Program-made: the position numbers and the translations under genes | Part shown: in pieces, positions 13,095-25,200 of the stretch | How positions within the stretch are numbered: the first letter of the stretch is position 1 | Layout of the letters: every line of letters starts with the position of its first letter | Assembly (NCBI GenBank): GCA_029237695.1 | Contig: CM055277.1 | Location: 40,830,242-40,894,241, forward strand | Source of the DNA: Conchocele bisecta | Lineage: Eukaryota; Mollusca; Bivalvia; Lucinida; Thyasiridae | Length of the DNA: 64,000 nt | Direction of reading: 5' to 3' | Notes under the pieces: generated by a model | What the model was told of the DNA's origin: nothing | What the model saw: the letters and a program-made list of their open reading frames with translations, nothing else | The model's database searches: none

Positions 13095-13862
13095 CGGGAA
13101 AAAATATTTTTAAACCTGGATTTTCCGGGCAAAATAAACATTCATTTACCATTACCGGACGTTTCAATTGGCATTATTATACTTTTATATCAAACGTGAA
13201 TTGGCATTTTAATATCAGGGGCGATAACTGTGTTTCATTAAAAGGTTAACGGAACAACTATTTATTCTCTCTAATTATTGTTTGATGTGCAATGATCATC
13301 CTTTATAATATGTAGATAAAACAATTTATTCAGGTGACACATTTAATTGATAAAACTAATTAAACAAATGCCTGTCTCATTTGCCTATCAAAGTAGCCTG
13401 AAACAATCGCGTGTGTTTTCAGTAATTTCACAAGTATTTAATTCCTATAAAGAACATTTTGTGCTCAATATATGAGTGGGGGGTCCCATCTGTTAGGCAC
13501 CAACTTAATGTTCTTCATAAGAAATAAATAAGTGTATACTTGAGTAACTATTCCACCAGTTTTAAAATTTACGAGTGCTCTCTATGCAGCTATAATGGTT
13601 TATTCATATTTAAGTTACTGGTAGAGACGCGCGTTTGTATCATGTATGCAAATGAGGCAGGAGATTTTTAAATTATTTATCTCAAGTAAATGCGTCACAT
13701 CAATAAATATTTGTATTGGCATATTATAAAGAAACTATGACCATTGCACATCAAGAACTAAATAGAGAGAATAATTTAAATTGTCGTTCAAGTTAACCTT
13801 CTAAAGAAACACGGTTATCGGTCCTGATATCAATAGTGACATTTCGCGTTTATCAGTATAAT
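13095..13862. mobile_element. Two MITE family A copies, inverted head to head
   Basis: A plus-oriented copy (about 13095-13495) is followed at once by a minus-oriented copy (about 13496-13862). Shared blocks are ATTGGCATTATTATAC, GCGATAAC-GTGTTTC, GATGTGCAATGATCAT, TGCCTCATTTGC and the terminal ATAAAGAACATTTTGTGC. The pair lies in the intron between the two SRCR exons and could fold over several hundred bases. Confidence 0.7.
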
Positions 13863-13892
13863 AAATAGAGGATATTCAATCGTACATTTTGA

Positions 13893-14030
13893 ATAGCGGG
13901 AAATAATACACGAGTGTGTGTCGGCTTCCGCGTAAGCAACGACTGAGCGTAGCGAACGAGTTGCTTGCACGGAGACCGACGGACACGAGTGTATTATTTC
14001 CGCTATTCAAACATGTACGATGGAAAATCC
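13893..14030. repeat. Long hairpin with a GAGCGTAGCGAACGAG tip
   Basis: The arm around GAATAGCGGGAAATAATACA, CGAGTGTGTGTCGG pairs with CGGACACGAGTGTATTATTT, CCGCTATTC. The tip reads ACTGAGCGTAGCGAACGAGT. A related tip motif occurs in several other hairpins of this window whose stems are unrelated. Confidence 0.75.
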
Positions 14031-14495
14031 TATTTATTACACTTCCACGGCGGATATATATGCACATTTAGTCTATTTTTCAGATTATAAGCAATGAATT
14101 TTGATGTGCGCATGAATAGATATACAATGACGTGTTTTCCCGCGTTTTGACGTTACATTGTGTGATGTCAAATGTGACGTCATGTAAACTTTTTGAAATC
14201 CAAATTACGCAGCTGTTTCTATGAACCAGATATATTTGAGTGCATGTTTGGAATGTGTTCAATCACATTAACATTATATATTAGTCGAGACCCTTTCCAA
14301 GTTTCAAATAACTTTATTTTGACTGTAATACAAATTAAACATTTTGCGTGGTAGCTCGTGGTTTCCAAGAAAACAGGCACGCAATTACTGGTGTTCCTTT
14401 CACTGTGTATTATTTGAAAAGAGTTGACTACGGGTTTTCTCTCACAGCGACACCCAGGCAAATAATTTGCAAGAGTGTAATATAGTAAATACATG

Positions 14496-14637
14496 GTTAG
14501 TGCCGTCGAATATAAAATATATTCTGTTGAGCATTATACAGCTTTATTGGGGCGAGCTTTAGCGAGCCCCTATAAAGTTGTCGGGGCGAAACCGAATATA
14601 TTTTATATTCGACGGCACTAATCATGTATTTAATTTA
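14496..14637. repeat. Long hairpin with a GAGCTTTAGCGAGC tip
   Basis: Arms GGTTAGTGCCGTCGAATATA and its inverse TATATTCGACGGCACTAATC continue inward through AAAATATATTC. The tip contains GGGGCGAGCTTTAGCGAGCC. Confidence 0.8.
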
Positions 14638-15615
14638 TACCGCATACTAAGCTTAATTGTTTGAACGTGCGTGACATCATATGTTGACGTCAATCCCTCG
14701 TCATACGTCACAAATCTAGCGACGTCATTCAAAGTAAAATGGCGGCGCCCACGCTAGGTACATGTAGTTTCGGTATTGTATCTGATTAAATCTCCGATTT
14801 TGTTTGCGATGGTTTTAGACTACAGTTGTCATAATAGCATTGCAATCATAATGGACATACCCATGTCGTTGGTTACGTCGCATAATACTGTAAAAGTGGA
14901 CAAACTTCAGCTGAACCGACAGTGATTTCGATTTTAAAATTCGCCGCCATCTTGAATTTGCTGTGGGGACTGACCAAAGGTGAAAAAAAAAAGAAAAAAA
15001 AAGGCACTTCATGTATAATAGGCTACTTCAGGTATATTAGGTTACTTCAGATATAAACAGTATTTATTCAACCCCCTTTATTATGCTAAATGTATCAATG
15101 GTTGTGGTATAAAATGCAATTTAACTTGTCCGGCAATGGTAAGTTAATGTTTTATAATCCCGAAAAATGCCATATCTAAAGAACGATGTGAACAAAGTAT
15201 GTCTCCTTATATTACAACCTGTGATGTGGGAGTCCAGGTTTAAACTAGTGTCTTTAATGGAAATCTCTTTCTAACTTTCAACCAAGTTCTAAATAATAAT
15301 AATGCCACATGTATAGACACAATATGTGGATGCTCAGTGTATGAAACAAAGACACCTAATTACATGCATTTTAAAACAAAACATACATGTATAGCCTTAC
15401 AATGCTGAATTAAATTTTGTCGTCTGCTGTTTATGTTTTATTTTCCATTTCTATAAACGAACACATAGTTTTGCAGCACTTTAGAATTATTTGCAATCGA
15501 AATGATTCTTAAGTGCTGTCAAACCATGTTTTATTTAGAAAGAAGACAATATATAATACAACAGCAGAAGATTATTTACGTTTCCAGCATTCTAAGTTTA
15601 AACACGTGTACATAC
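14638..15615. other. Right part of the intron between the SRCR exons
   Basis: It includes an ATGGCGGC stretch and an A-rich run near 14985-15003. I see no gene. Confidence 0.45.
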
Positions 15616-15733
15616 GCGAGTCCTAACATCCGACAGACGACCTGTGCGCTGTTCTCGCCGAAACTATCATCACAGACATTGCCCCAGCGACCAAAGACAT
15701 ATACTTCGAGACGTCCGCCGTTCACCAGCCGTA
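15616..15733 (-). CDS. SRCR domain, first half
   Basis: Acceptor GTATATTACAG is followed in phase 1 by [34 protein letters not shown] and RMLGLA. The exon ends in phase 2 at a GTATGTAC donor. This is the N-terminal half of an SRCR domain: the opening VRLVNGG strand, the G-R-W-G-x-V-C-D-D block and the V-V-C-R-x-L-G block, with two cysteines. The 118-bp length equals two bases, 38 codons and two bases. The phase-2 end fits exactly the one-base start of the exon at 12431. Upstream, phase 1 fits the TSP1 exon at 26909. The acceptor lies only about 10 bp from the tandem hairpin array that starts near 15745, so the branch-point region must lie inside that array. Confidence 0.95.
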
Positions 15734-15737
15734 CTGT

Positions 15738-16866
15738 AATATACATTTTAATCTCTCTATACCGAACACCCGGGGTACCGCCTCTGGTGTTTGGTACGTC
15801 GAGTTTCCACTGTAATCAATCACCAGCTATGAGAGCCACATCATGGAACTCTGGGAAGAGCTGGGCTTGGAGCTACATGTGCGGTACAGTTGAAACTCGG
15901 TATACCGAACACACTGCAGGATGGTCCCGAGGGTGTTCTGCAAAGCGATATTCCATTATAATCAATCAATCACCAGCTATCAGAGCCACACCATGGAACT
16001 GTTGGAAGAACTGGGCTTGGAGCTACATGTGCGGTACAGTTGAATATCGGTATACCGAACACCCTGTAGGGTGGTACCGAGGGTGTTCGGTATAGAGTTT
16101 CAACTGTAATACATCAATCACCAGCTATGAGAGCCACATCATGGAACTCTGGGAAGAGCTGGGCTTGGAGCTACATGTGCGGTACAGTGAAAACTCGGTA
16201 TACCGAACACCCTGCAGGGTGGTACCGAGGATGTTCGGTAAAGCGACATTCCACTGTAATAAATAAATCAATCAATCACTAGCTAGCTATCAGAGCCGCA
16301 CCATGGAACTGTTGGAAGAGCTGGGCTTGGAGCTTCATGTGCGGTACAGTCATAATTCGGTATGCCGAACACCCTGTAGGGTGATACCTAGGGTGTTCGG
16401 TATAGAGAGTTTCCACTGTAATCAATCAGTCACCACTTATCAGAGCCACATCTTGGAACTGTTGGAATAGCTGGGCTTGGAGCTACATGTGCGGTACAGT
16501 GGAAACTCTGTATACCGAACACCCTGCAGGGTGGTACCGAGGGTGTTTGGTAAAGAGAGTTACAACTGTAATCCATCAACCACCAGCTATCAGAGCCACG
16601 CCATTGAACTGTTTGAAGAGCTGGGCCTGGAGCTACATGTGCGGTACAATGGAAACTATGTATACCGAACACCCTGGGTGATATACCCAGGGTGTTCGGT
16701 ATAAAGAGATTCAACTGTAATCATTCAACAACCGGCTGTCAGAACCACATCATGGAACTGTTGGAAGAGCTGGGCTTGAAGCGAAATGTGCGGTACAGCG
16801 GAAACTCACTATAGCGAACACCTTGTGTGGTACAAAGGGTGCTCGGTATAGAAAGATTCTACTGTA
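15738..16866. repeat. Tandem array of about seven 150-bp units, each with a fold-back
   Basis: Units recur at about 15821, 15971, 16119, 16279, 16431, 16581 and 16731 (spacing 148-160 bp), preceded by a lone fold-back. Each carries a CACCAGCTAT-GAGAGCC block, GAGCTGGGCTTGGAGCTACA and then a fold-back. The left arm of the fold-back is TACAGTGGAAACTC-TATACC, GAACACCCT; the right arm is AGGGTGTTCGGTATA-GAGTTTC, CACTGTA. The arms begin CAGT and are flanked by TA, consistent with a Tigger/pogo-like MITE (inference). Open frames across it reflect the repeat, not a protein. Confidence 0.85.
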
Positions 16867-17269
16867 TAACGGAAAACAGCGAGTTGGTAGCATATTATAC
16901 AATGACACAAATTATGTTTGGAAAATTAATGTAACTGGGGTTGTCGTATAACAGTATATTTGCAATTAATCTGGCCGAGCGACCAGTTAACAATAAATAT
17001 ATTGTCAAAATAAAGGCAATCGCGTTAAACCCAATTACAGTAAACACAAAAAGTGAAAAGCTAATAGCTGAAACGGTGAACAAGATGGATCAATAAATGT
17101 CAATTGTAAATATTTTGTGACAATAACAGTGAAGAAAACGTTATTACTATAGTTTATATAGTGAATGTTTAATAAATTGATTTCGAGCGAGCGCTACGAC
17201 ATGTTTATGGTTTGGCCAGACATGTCGCGTATATATTCTCGTTTGGATGTAGTGCCGCCCCTAAACGTA
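16867..17269. other. Intron sequence with AGCGAGCGCTA motif
   Basis: AT-rich. It contains TTTCGAGCGAGCGCTACGAC near 17183, a motif shared with 40755 and 41045. A hydrophobic minus-strand frame at 16984-17067 is discussed under rejected observations. Confidence 0.45.
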
Positions 17270-17697
17270 TGGAACGCCAAATCTACATATATTCAAATAA
17301 TTAATGCTAGCTCTAAATAATGCTATCGTTAAATATTTAGAGCTAGCTCAAAATTATTTAGAGAGCTCTTCAAATATTTGGAGCTAGCTCTAAATATTGA
17401 ATGCTACTTCTAATAATTATTTAGAGCTAGCAATAATTATTTGAGTTTATGTAGAGTAGAGATGGCGTTCCTGGATCGCCAACTATTCACAAACTCAAAT
17501 AATTATTGCTAGCTCTAATAATTCGATTAGAGCAAACATTAACTATTTTGAGCTAGCATTAAATATTTAGAGCTAGCATTAATTTCCTGGAACGCCGAAT
17601 CTACATAAAGTCAAATAATTATTACTAGCTCTAAATAATTAGAGCTAGCATTGAATATGTAATCTAATTGTTTCGAGCCAGCAATACTTAGCTAGTA
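17270..17697. repeat. Palindromic AGCTCTAAATATT repeat cluster
   Basis: Many inverted and direct copies of AGCTCTAAATAATT and TTAGAGCTAGC occur. They are bounded on both sides by GGAACGCCAAATCTACAT-type blocks, followed by a second set ending at the 3.5-kb element. A matching flank continues at 21199-21300, so the 3.5-kb element appears inserted into this cluster. A short relative is at 13025-13080. Confidence 0.7.
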
Positions 17698-20600
17698 GTC
17701 TGGGGGCAATTGCTCAGAATCCGGCACCTCATGTTAATTTTTCTTTTTTAGTGGTTTTGTATTCGTCTTGGATCCCACTTTCCGAAAAATCCGGGTGCCA
17801 TTTTTTCGGACACTTTCAAGGTCATTTCAAGGTCATTCAAAATCAAGGTCAAAATCCTGGTATCTATGCCCTGAATCCGAGGAATTGGTTCATTTGAAGT
17901 GTTATTATCTTCGGCGGTATGCATCACAATTATTAGAAATCAACTACAATCAAGACATCTAACAACAGATATCAAGGTCAAGGTCACTACTATATTTTAA
18001 ATGTCATAGAAGGAAAACGGCACCGTTCTCTTCTTCTAGTACTACTATAACAGTATGGTGTACATATATCGTTGAATTATTATCCTAGAAAATATATCTC
18101 TAGAGATCTGTAAAATAATGTTCATTCTTTTCACCAGCCACGACGAAAAGGAACTTATTTAGTTTCTTACTAGTGGACCACATGATGGGCTAGTACATTA
18201 ATGCACCCTGGTATGAACATAACGTTATAGTTCTGGGGTAATCGCCATGCATGCGGCACATCGTGTTAATCTTTCTTATAGTGGTTGTTTTTATAGTATA
18301 ACCTTATAGAGTTCAGCTGTCCGTCCGTCAGTCCCATTTACGTGGACAAGTCATAAAGTTTGGAAGAGTTTCTCCAGTTAGAGTCCAGTATGCCACCGGG
18401 GCATATCCATGTTTTACAACATAATGCCTAGTTATGCAATGTATTTGTATTTACTTTTGTTAAGTTGAATGCCAGTTGAAGGTCATGGAAAATTAAGAAT
18501 AGTGTCGAATTGTATTTATCAAAAGAACAAAACCAGGATAAATACCATATAATGGTAATCTACTGAATATGTGTGTCAGGTTTCATTAATTAAAAGAGAT
18601 CTATTAAAGCACATATCTTAGGAAATGATAATTTAAATGTCATGCTGCGATAGTAACATTTATAATTACTGATTGCTACCTACTAACTTCTAGTAAATGC
18701 AGATTATAACACAGTTCGTCATGACTCATGCACGGCTATAGGCGATAGTTAATGTGTATGCGTGTCATGCTGCTACCCCATTGTGTATTGCGCCAGACAT
18801 ATGTTTTCATGGATTCATTGGTCTCATCTCTGTATCTTCTTTTCTAGTTTGGATAACGTCACAGTCTGGCTAAGATGAAAAATCTAAATCAAGGTTTGTG
18901 GTAATGTAATATAATCATTATTATATTTTGGTTGGAGCGTGCTCAGTTACTTCCATACACGACTCACATTGAGATAGCATCCTCCATAATATATAACCGT
19001 GTCTAATTCTCCGAGTAAAAAGATATGTACGAAATCAAAATGAGCATGGATTAACTGTTAACCAGTCACCATACTAGAGGATCTACATAGCCAGTTTATT
19101 TCATGTAATACTAAATAATATCACCAACTTATTATTAAAATAGCAACTTTCACATAAGATACAATGCATTACAATAATATCTAGCTAACAACTCATACAG
19201 ATCAACACGTATCCACAAAGGTATTTGCTTTCAGAAGCATAATGATATCCGATCATGTTTCCTAATGTACAATGGCTACCAGCAGTCTGTTGTGCCATCC
19301 GACTATGCACAATGATAGTTTATTGCATAAACCATACTGGCTTCTGATAAAAACAGACAACCAATTTGAAAATACAAGCATGAGGACAGATAAAGGACAC
19401 GATTATCACATGATATGACATATTAGCATTCATTGTATACATGTATAGCCCTCAATCAGCTCTGCATACAGATCATTCTGACATATGCTCTTCCTTATAG
19501 AATCATAAGCTCATAAAAATAGCATATATAATGGTATAAGTGCCTCGTTAAAATTGCTGTCCTCCTAAATTGCGCATTTTATAGTATTGACATGTTGACA
19601 TTATTTCCTATCAGTCTTCGGTCCATATTGTGTACTGCTTTCTAGTATACGTCTGTAAATAAACATGCAATGATATTGCAAACGGACAAACAACCCAGTC
19701 TGGTGACCTTCATTATGAGGAAGCTTATCATTACTGGAATGATTAAATTACTTTAAATAACCAGTATCTGTTAACTGACTTCTAAAAAGAGCATAGGATA
19801 TGCAAATATCATTCTTGGAATGCTCTATTTTTCTGAATGCAGTGTATGTATCAGATTCAGCTTAACACGAATATTAATTTCACATTATGGAAAAAGATTA
19901 TATCGTTGTCACTACATATTCTATAGTTTTGTATATACGGTACATTGTATTGATGAAAACTAATTTAGTCCATGCAGGTGACATGAACAGCATCACCTTC
20001 AAAAATGCTATGTAACTCCACATGCCATTCATACAGCACAAGTAGAGCCGTATAATCAAAATATTAGTCCCTGATATGGGCTACCCCTGAGCACGCTAGA
20101 AACTATTTAATATATGTGTGACACCTAGTCAAGTGAGAAAAATCCTTATAACCACAATTACAAGTAAGTACGTAAGTTAGAAAATCTGTGTAGATATTCC
20201 AATTAAGGTAATATCCTTGTGCAGTATGTTCATAAATTAAGGAGCATACATGTATATATAGTAAAACCTCATCCAGTATGTGACATAATTTGCATATTTT
20301 TCATCGCACCGTGAGTGCTGGATTCTTTAATACTGATAATGTGGGTATAGACACAGCTAGTATGTTCGAACAAATGTGTATACACTTCCAAGTAATCAAT
20401 ATATGTGTGATGTATGTATATACTTGACTAACAACTGTGATATAAACCATTACTATATTCATCGAATAGTAGACTCATATACATGTATTTCTGGCGTATT
20501 GTTAGAATCGTTGATATTGAATGCATGGATTAAAGCATCAACGTGAAGTTCACTATTTGACTTTTCCACTGGTCTATAATCGTTTTATTTTGGTGGCCAT

Positions 20601-21198
20601 TTTTAAAATAAACATGATTTCCGTGCTTATTATGCCGTTGCTAGCAAAGACATCATTATCAATAGCCGATTATGTTCATTTATTTCATTTGCACCGGCAT
20701 CACTAAGTTGTATTAGCCTGTATTTATAAAAATAAATGCAGTTTGATGGCCATTTAAAATTTAAACATGGTAAAGTATAAGAAACGGCATCACTATGTTT
20801 CTTATACGATACTTTGAACTACATTTATAGGTATATATACATGAAATTTCGCTCAGAACTACGTGTCTTACATACCAGCCTATCTGAAAATGTAGCCTTT
20901 TCGCGGCCATTTTGAAAATATAACCGCCGTACATTGAAAATATTTGTGTGTTTCTTGCTAGTAAGATGCAGAATATATATTATTCCGATCTTCTGAGCAA
21001 TTTATACGGTTATCAATTCAATAAGAACTGCAAATTATCATATCAATATCATTATTCGGACACTAAGAGTGCATGAAGTTCAATGACCTTGAAATAACCT
21101 TGGCCATGGTTTAAACAAATGGCAATAAAATCATCGGGTGCCAACAATTAACATGAGGTGCTGGATTTGTATACGTATATGTACATTTGCCCCCGGAC
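17698..21198. mobile_element. 3.5-kb element with long degenerate terminal inverted repeats
   Basis: The left end GTCTGGGGGCAA pairs with the right end TTGCCCCCGGAC, both next to TA. Further inward AATCCGGCACCTCATGTTAA pairs with TTAACATGAGGTGCTGGATT, and still further AAGGTCATTTCAAGGTCATT pairs with AATGACCTTGAAATAACCTT, giving about 160 bp of imperfect inverted repeat. A subterminal partial copy lies at about 18230-18300. No frame over 65 codons with protein character is present, so it is non-autonomous or fully decayed. The class is uncertain. Confidence 0.65.
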
Positions 21199-21300
21199 TA
21201 TAGCTCCAAATGATTTAGAGAGCTCTTCACATGATTTGGAGATAGCTCTAAATATATAATGCTAGCTCTAATTATTAAGATCTATATAGCTTTAATTATT

Positions 21301-22120
21301 TTACCGTGCACACGTGGTAACATGGGCGCGTCTCGTGAACTTTACGGCAACAAGGTGTGACCTATGTGATCTAAATATAACGTTCTACATAAATTAAATG
21401 ATTACTTTTATATTGCCGAAAGCGTCTAAATGTAATATGCGTTTCTTCGGACGAAATGCTGTGCTTTCATTGGTCGTGAGACTCGAGTAAACAATACATG
21501 TCAATAACAGGCTACACATGGCCCAATATTACACCACCATCTAATATTGGTTCTTCCCTTCAACAGCAGAAATAACAGAGATAATCATGCTTTGTTTAAT
21601 GCTTCAATTTGGAGCGGTATGTGCGAGGACATATGGTCTGAGAATCAGTTTTTTCGGCAACTCGTATGGATATCCCCATTGTAATGCATTATAGTGTGCC
21701 GCCTGCTTTCGGAAAGGACGGAGCATATCTCACATCTAAATTTTTCAATACGTCAGCTAGTTGTTGTCATCATCGATAACAGCCTCACACCAAATTAATT
21801 TGAAGAAATAATATTTATCCGATTTCAAATTAAGATTAACGGGACTTTTTCTAAGAAATGTATACATATACACGACTCTAAGAAATGTATACATATACAC
21901 GACTATAACGTGTATTTTAGTAATTATATTACTTTCTATGTGTTGCTGCAACAACTAATTGCTTTTATTAATTAAAACAAAAACACATGTCAACATTTCT
22001 GCCGAACTATTGAGTGTCAACAAAATTTCCCTATATTTTCGCCTAATTCAGCGGATTTTATATCTATAATACCGTTCCTTATGAATAGTCATGCGACCGT
22101 AAGTGCACATTGATATTCGT
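21301..22120. other. Non-coding; shares a repeat with 41.2-41.7 kb
   Basis: About 21340-21510 matches two blocks near 41230-41400 and 41550-41690 through TAAATATAACG, ATATTG-CGAAAGCGTC, GACGAAATGCTGTGC and the GAGAAAC-AAACAATA region. This is an unclassified dispersed repeat. No gene is seen. Confidence 0.5.
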
Positions 22121-22128
22121 AAAACGGG

Positions 22129-22176
22129 TAGGGGGGGGGGGAGGGGGGGGGGGGGTGGGGGGGGGGGGGCGGGTGC
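22129..22176 (+). repeat. Near-pure poly-G tract
   Basis: About 45 bp of G, broken only by single A, T and C bases, follow GGGTA and end in GGGTGCACCGGG. It can form G-quadruplexes and is also a likely site of sequencing error. Confidence 0.9.
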
Positions 22177-22299
22177 ACCGGGTATGGAAGGTTTTAGTCT
22201 CCACCCTTAAACATAAGCCGAATGAATGAATGAATTGGGTGTACCCGTAAAGTATATGACCTCTCCATACACACTTGTATATGCATGTCTGGTGAAAAT

Positions 22300-25200
22300 A
22301 ACTTAAACTTTTGGAATACCCACGCCACCTTCTCTTCTATTGGAATACCCTCTAGCGTATACTGCTATGTAGTTTTGCATTTGTTTTGCTAAATTCTTGT
22401 AACCAATGCTTTTTGTCATCTTTAGAGCACGAAGAACAAAACTGAGGTTGGTTCCATTTTTTTCAACAACTACTTTGGCCGCCATCTTGGATTTCAAAAT
22501 GGCCGCCCTGAAATGCTATATTCATTATATATACACTTCTAATACGTAGAATAGTGATTCGTTTTTTGGTGATAGTCATCTTTTGACCAAAAACAACAAC
22601 ACCAGTGTTATTTTCATTTTCAATAACCCCCATGGCGGCCATCCTAGATTAAAAATGGCTGCCCTGAAATCGTATACAATATATTGTAATATTCATATCT
22701 ACATTTATAATGCAGATAGAATGCTGATTTTCTCCGATATGCCATCTACATACTTCAAATAATAAAACTGAGGTTGGTTAAACTTAAACTTTTTCTGATA
22801 ACTGGCATTGCGGACATTTTGTTTTTAAAATGGACTCTATGTAAATAATAGTTCTCATGTCTTCACTACTTACTGTCTTTAAGTAAAGTGTATTTATAGT
22901 TCAGTTGTGTTGACTGTTTTGCTACGTTTTTGGAACAAACGTTCTTTATATCATCAAATAAAGCATGAGTTGTTCCTATTTTATTCTAATTTTCAAAATG
23001 GCTGCCGTGAAAATCATATAATTCAGATATAATCATACACAACCCATTTGGACTGATTTTCCCCCAGACTATACTCATTATTGAAAGTAAATTATATATG
23101 ACTAAAGTCAATTTCAAGTCACCTTTTACGACAAACATGTTAAGTTTGAAACGGCCACTGTGTGTATGCATGAATGTTCTTAATTATGGGTGCGTTGCTT
23201 TCAATCTGTGTCATCACCATCTGCATTAGAGTCTCCATCTTGTTGGTATTCCTGAAAGGCATTGCTGGCACAATCAAACTAAAAATGTGGTCAAAGGAGT
23301 TATTTACATAAAATATATACCCTATGCAAACTTGTATGCAGGAAAGTGTAGAAGAATTGTCGAAAATACAGTATTTGTGTGATTAAATGAATTTTCGGCA
23401 TTAAAAACGCCATGTGCACATGTAGAGTATGTGTAGACGACGTGAGTAAAATGTCAGACGGATTGCCAAAACACTGTTGGAGAGGTTGAATACACTCTAT
23501 ACATAATAAATAATTGTATGCAGGATACTGTAGAAAAATGGCGATGTTGAAAATGCAGTATTGTTCCATGGTCATTATCATTATTTACGATTACCATATG
23601 GTCTTCAGAGATCACAACTCATGTGTCAATATAAATGTGATCAGTGCCTTGATGGTCCAAATTGCGTTTCACTTGTTGACATTGTCATACTATGAGATGA
23701 CAAAGCCTGAGACACTTTCATTAGGGTGTGCCACAAAGGCAAGCCAATGGCTAATGCTTCCTTATAATTGATTCTCACAGAAAACAAGTATGCTCTGATT
23801 GAAAATGAATGACTGACTGTTCAAGTGGAGTAAGATCACTTGCCTTTCATATCCATGAAACAAATATTGTATTCATGTCGTCACAGATTACAGGATATTT
23901 TACTGCTACTGAAGCAATATGACCTGTCAATGAAACACGTTTCTGTCAAAACCATACTAGTTACTGATACGCTATCCCAAGAGTCAGTAACAGACATAAT
24001 TATATTATAACTGTATTAAGGGTATGAATTCACAGGTACGTGTATTATACACGAACTTACCTGTCAGTGATCAAGAGTTGCAAGAAATTGCAAACTTGAC
24101 TGAGTAAGATGCACAATTGATTCTGCTAGAAAAACGAATCTAAAGGGATAACTCAATTTCAGAATGAAATGTCCGCAGAAAATAGTGATGTTATGGGATT
24201 ACAGAGATAAACTGAAAGGATCTAAACACATAATTCTGACTCCTCTCGAGTCCAAAATGTTTCCAGCCGAGCACAATGGCCATCTCAGCATTTTAGACAT
24301 GTCTTACACGAGTGCACGATATTATTATGTTCTGGTAAACTGCTAGGAAGGTGTTCAATTGAAGACAGAAACTGAAATCCCAACGAAACTCTGATATCAC
24401 ACTATGTACCAGGCCACCATGACAAACTGTTGTTACAAACATCTCCACATGGAATGAAAATGTATTTCTGGTAACTGTTAACAACAACAAAAATCACGCA
24501 ACATGAAATCACAAATGGCCATTGGACAGTTGAAAGGGATTTACAGTAATAATAGTGTACCAAGTACACATGTGTCAGATGAAGTCTGCAATTTGCTTAC
24601 CAGGAGTTTGCTGATTTTGCAAAATAATTGGATTTCCTTAATGTCACGTGCTCTACGTAGCCAATGTCCAGTGGGTCATCTGAGCGAACAGTAAGCATTG
24701 TGGAACACAGTTTCGTAAAAACAAAAGGTGAATGTACATACCTATATTTGGGTATACTAGAATATCGAAACTCCTATAACCGGCACGGAATGATCATCTG
24801 CACAGTTGTTGATGGGACAGCGGCATCTATCCAGTTTACTGAGCACTTGTGAGCAGGTATTTCCAATACATGTTTCAATTTGTGACAAGATCAAATCCAG
24901 TCATCACCAGAGCAAGAAACGCTATGTAAGAGATACACATTGGCGATCAAGTAGGACTCCATAAATACAGCAAACTGCTGAGACCAGTTGCAGTCTGCTA
25001 GCGCAATGCCAGTTCTTACAGACTGCAGATTGTGCATCATATCGCAGTAACAGACGCTTTCTCGTGAAACAATGGAGAATATGAATGTTTACATTTGCAA
25101 CGCAATATAAAATGCCATAATATATATGCACTTTATTGGATAAAATGGATGATTTGCCATATTTAATCTTCTTATTTTAAAGGAAAACACATGTGCTGAC

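Noticed and set aside
15502..16714. Frames of 94-197 codons with repeated SPAIRATPWNCW-like segments
   Set aside because: They follow the 150-bp tandem hairpin units and shift frame between units. There is no codon-level conservation.
16984..17067. Hydrophobic 28-codon minus-strand frame with a phase-1 acceptor (GTTCACCGTTTCAG), resembling a transmembrane exon
   Set aside because: The possible donor GTCGCT is poor. It would lie between TSP1 and SRCR, where class A receptors have no membrane segment. AT-rich DNA often gives hydrophobic frames.
17270..17697. CRISPR-like regular repeats
   Set aside because: The repeats are overlapping palindromes of AGCTCTAAATATT without unique spacers, in clearly eukaryotic DNA.
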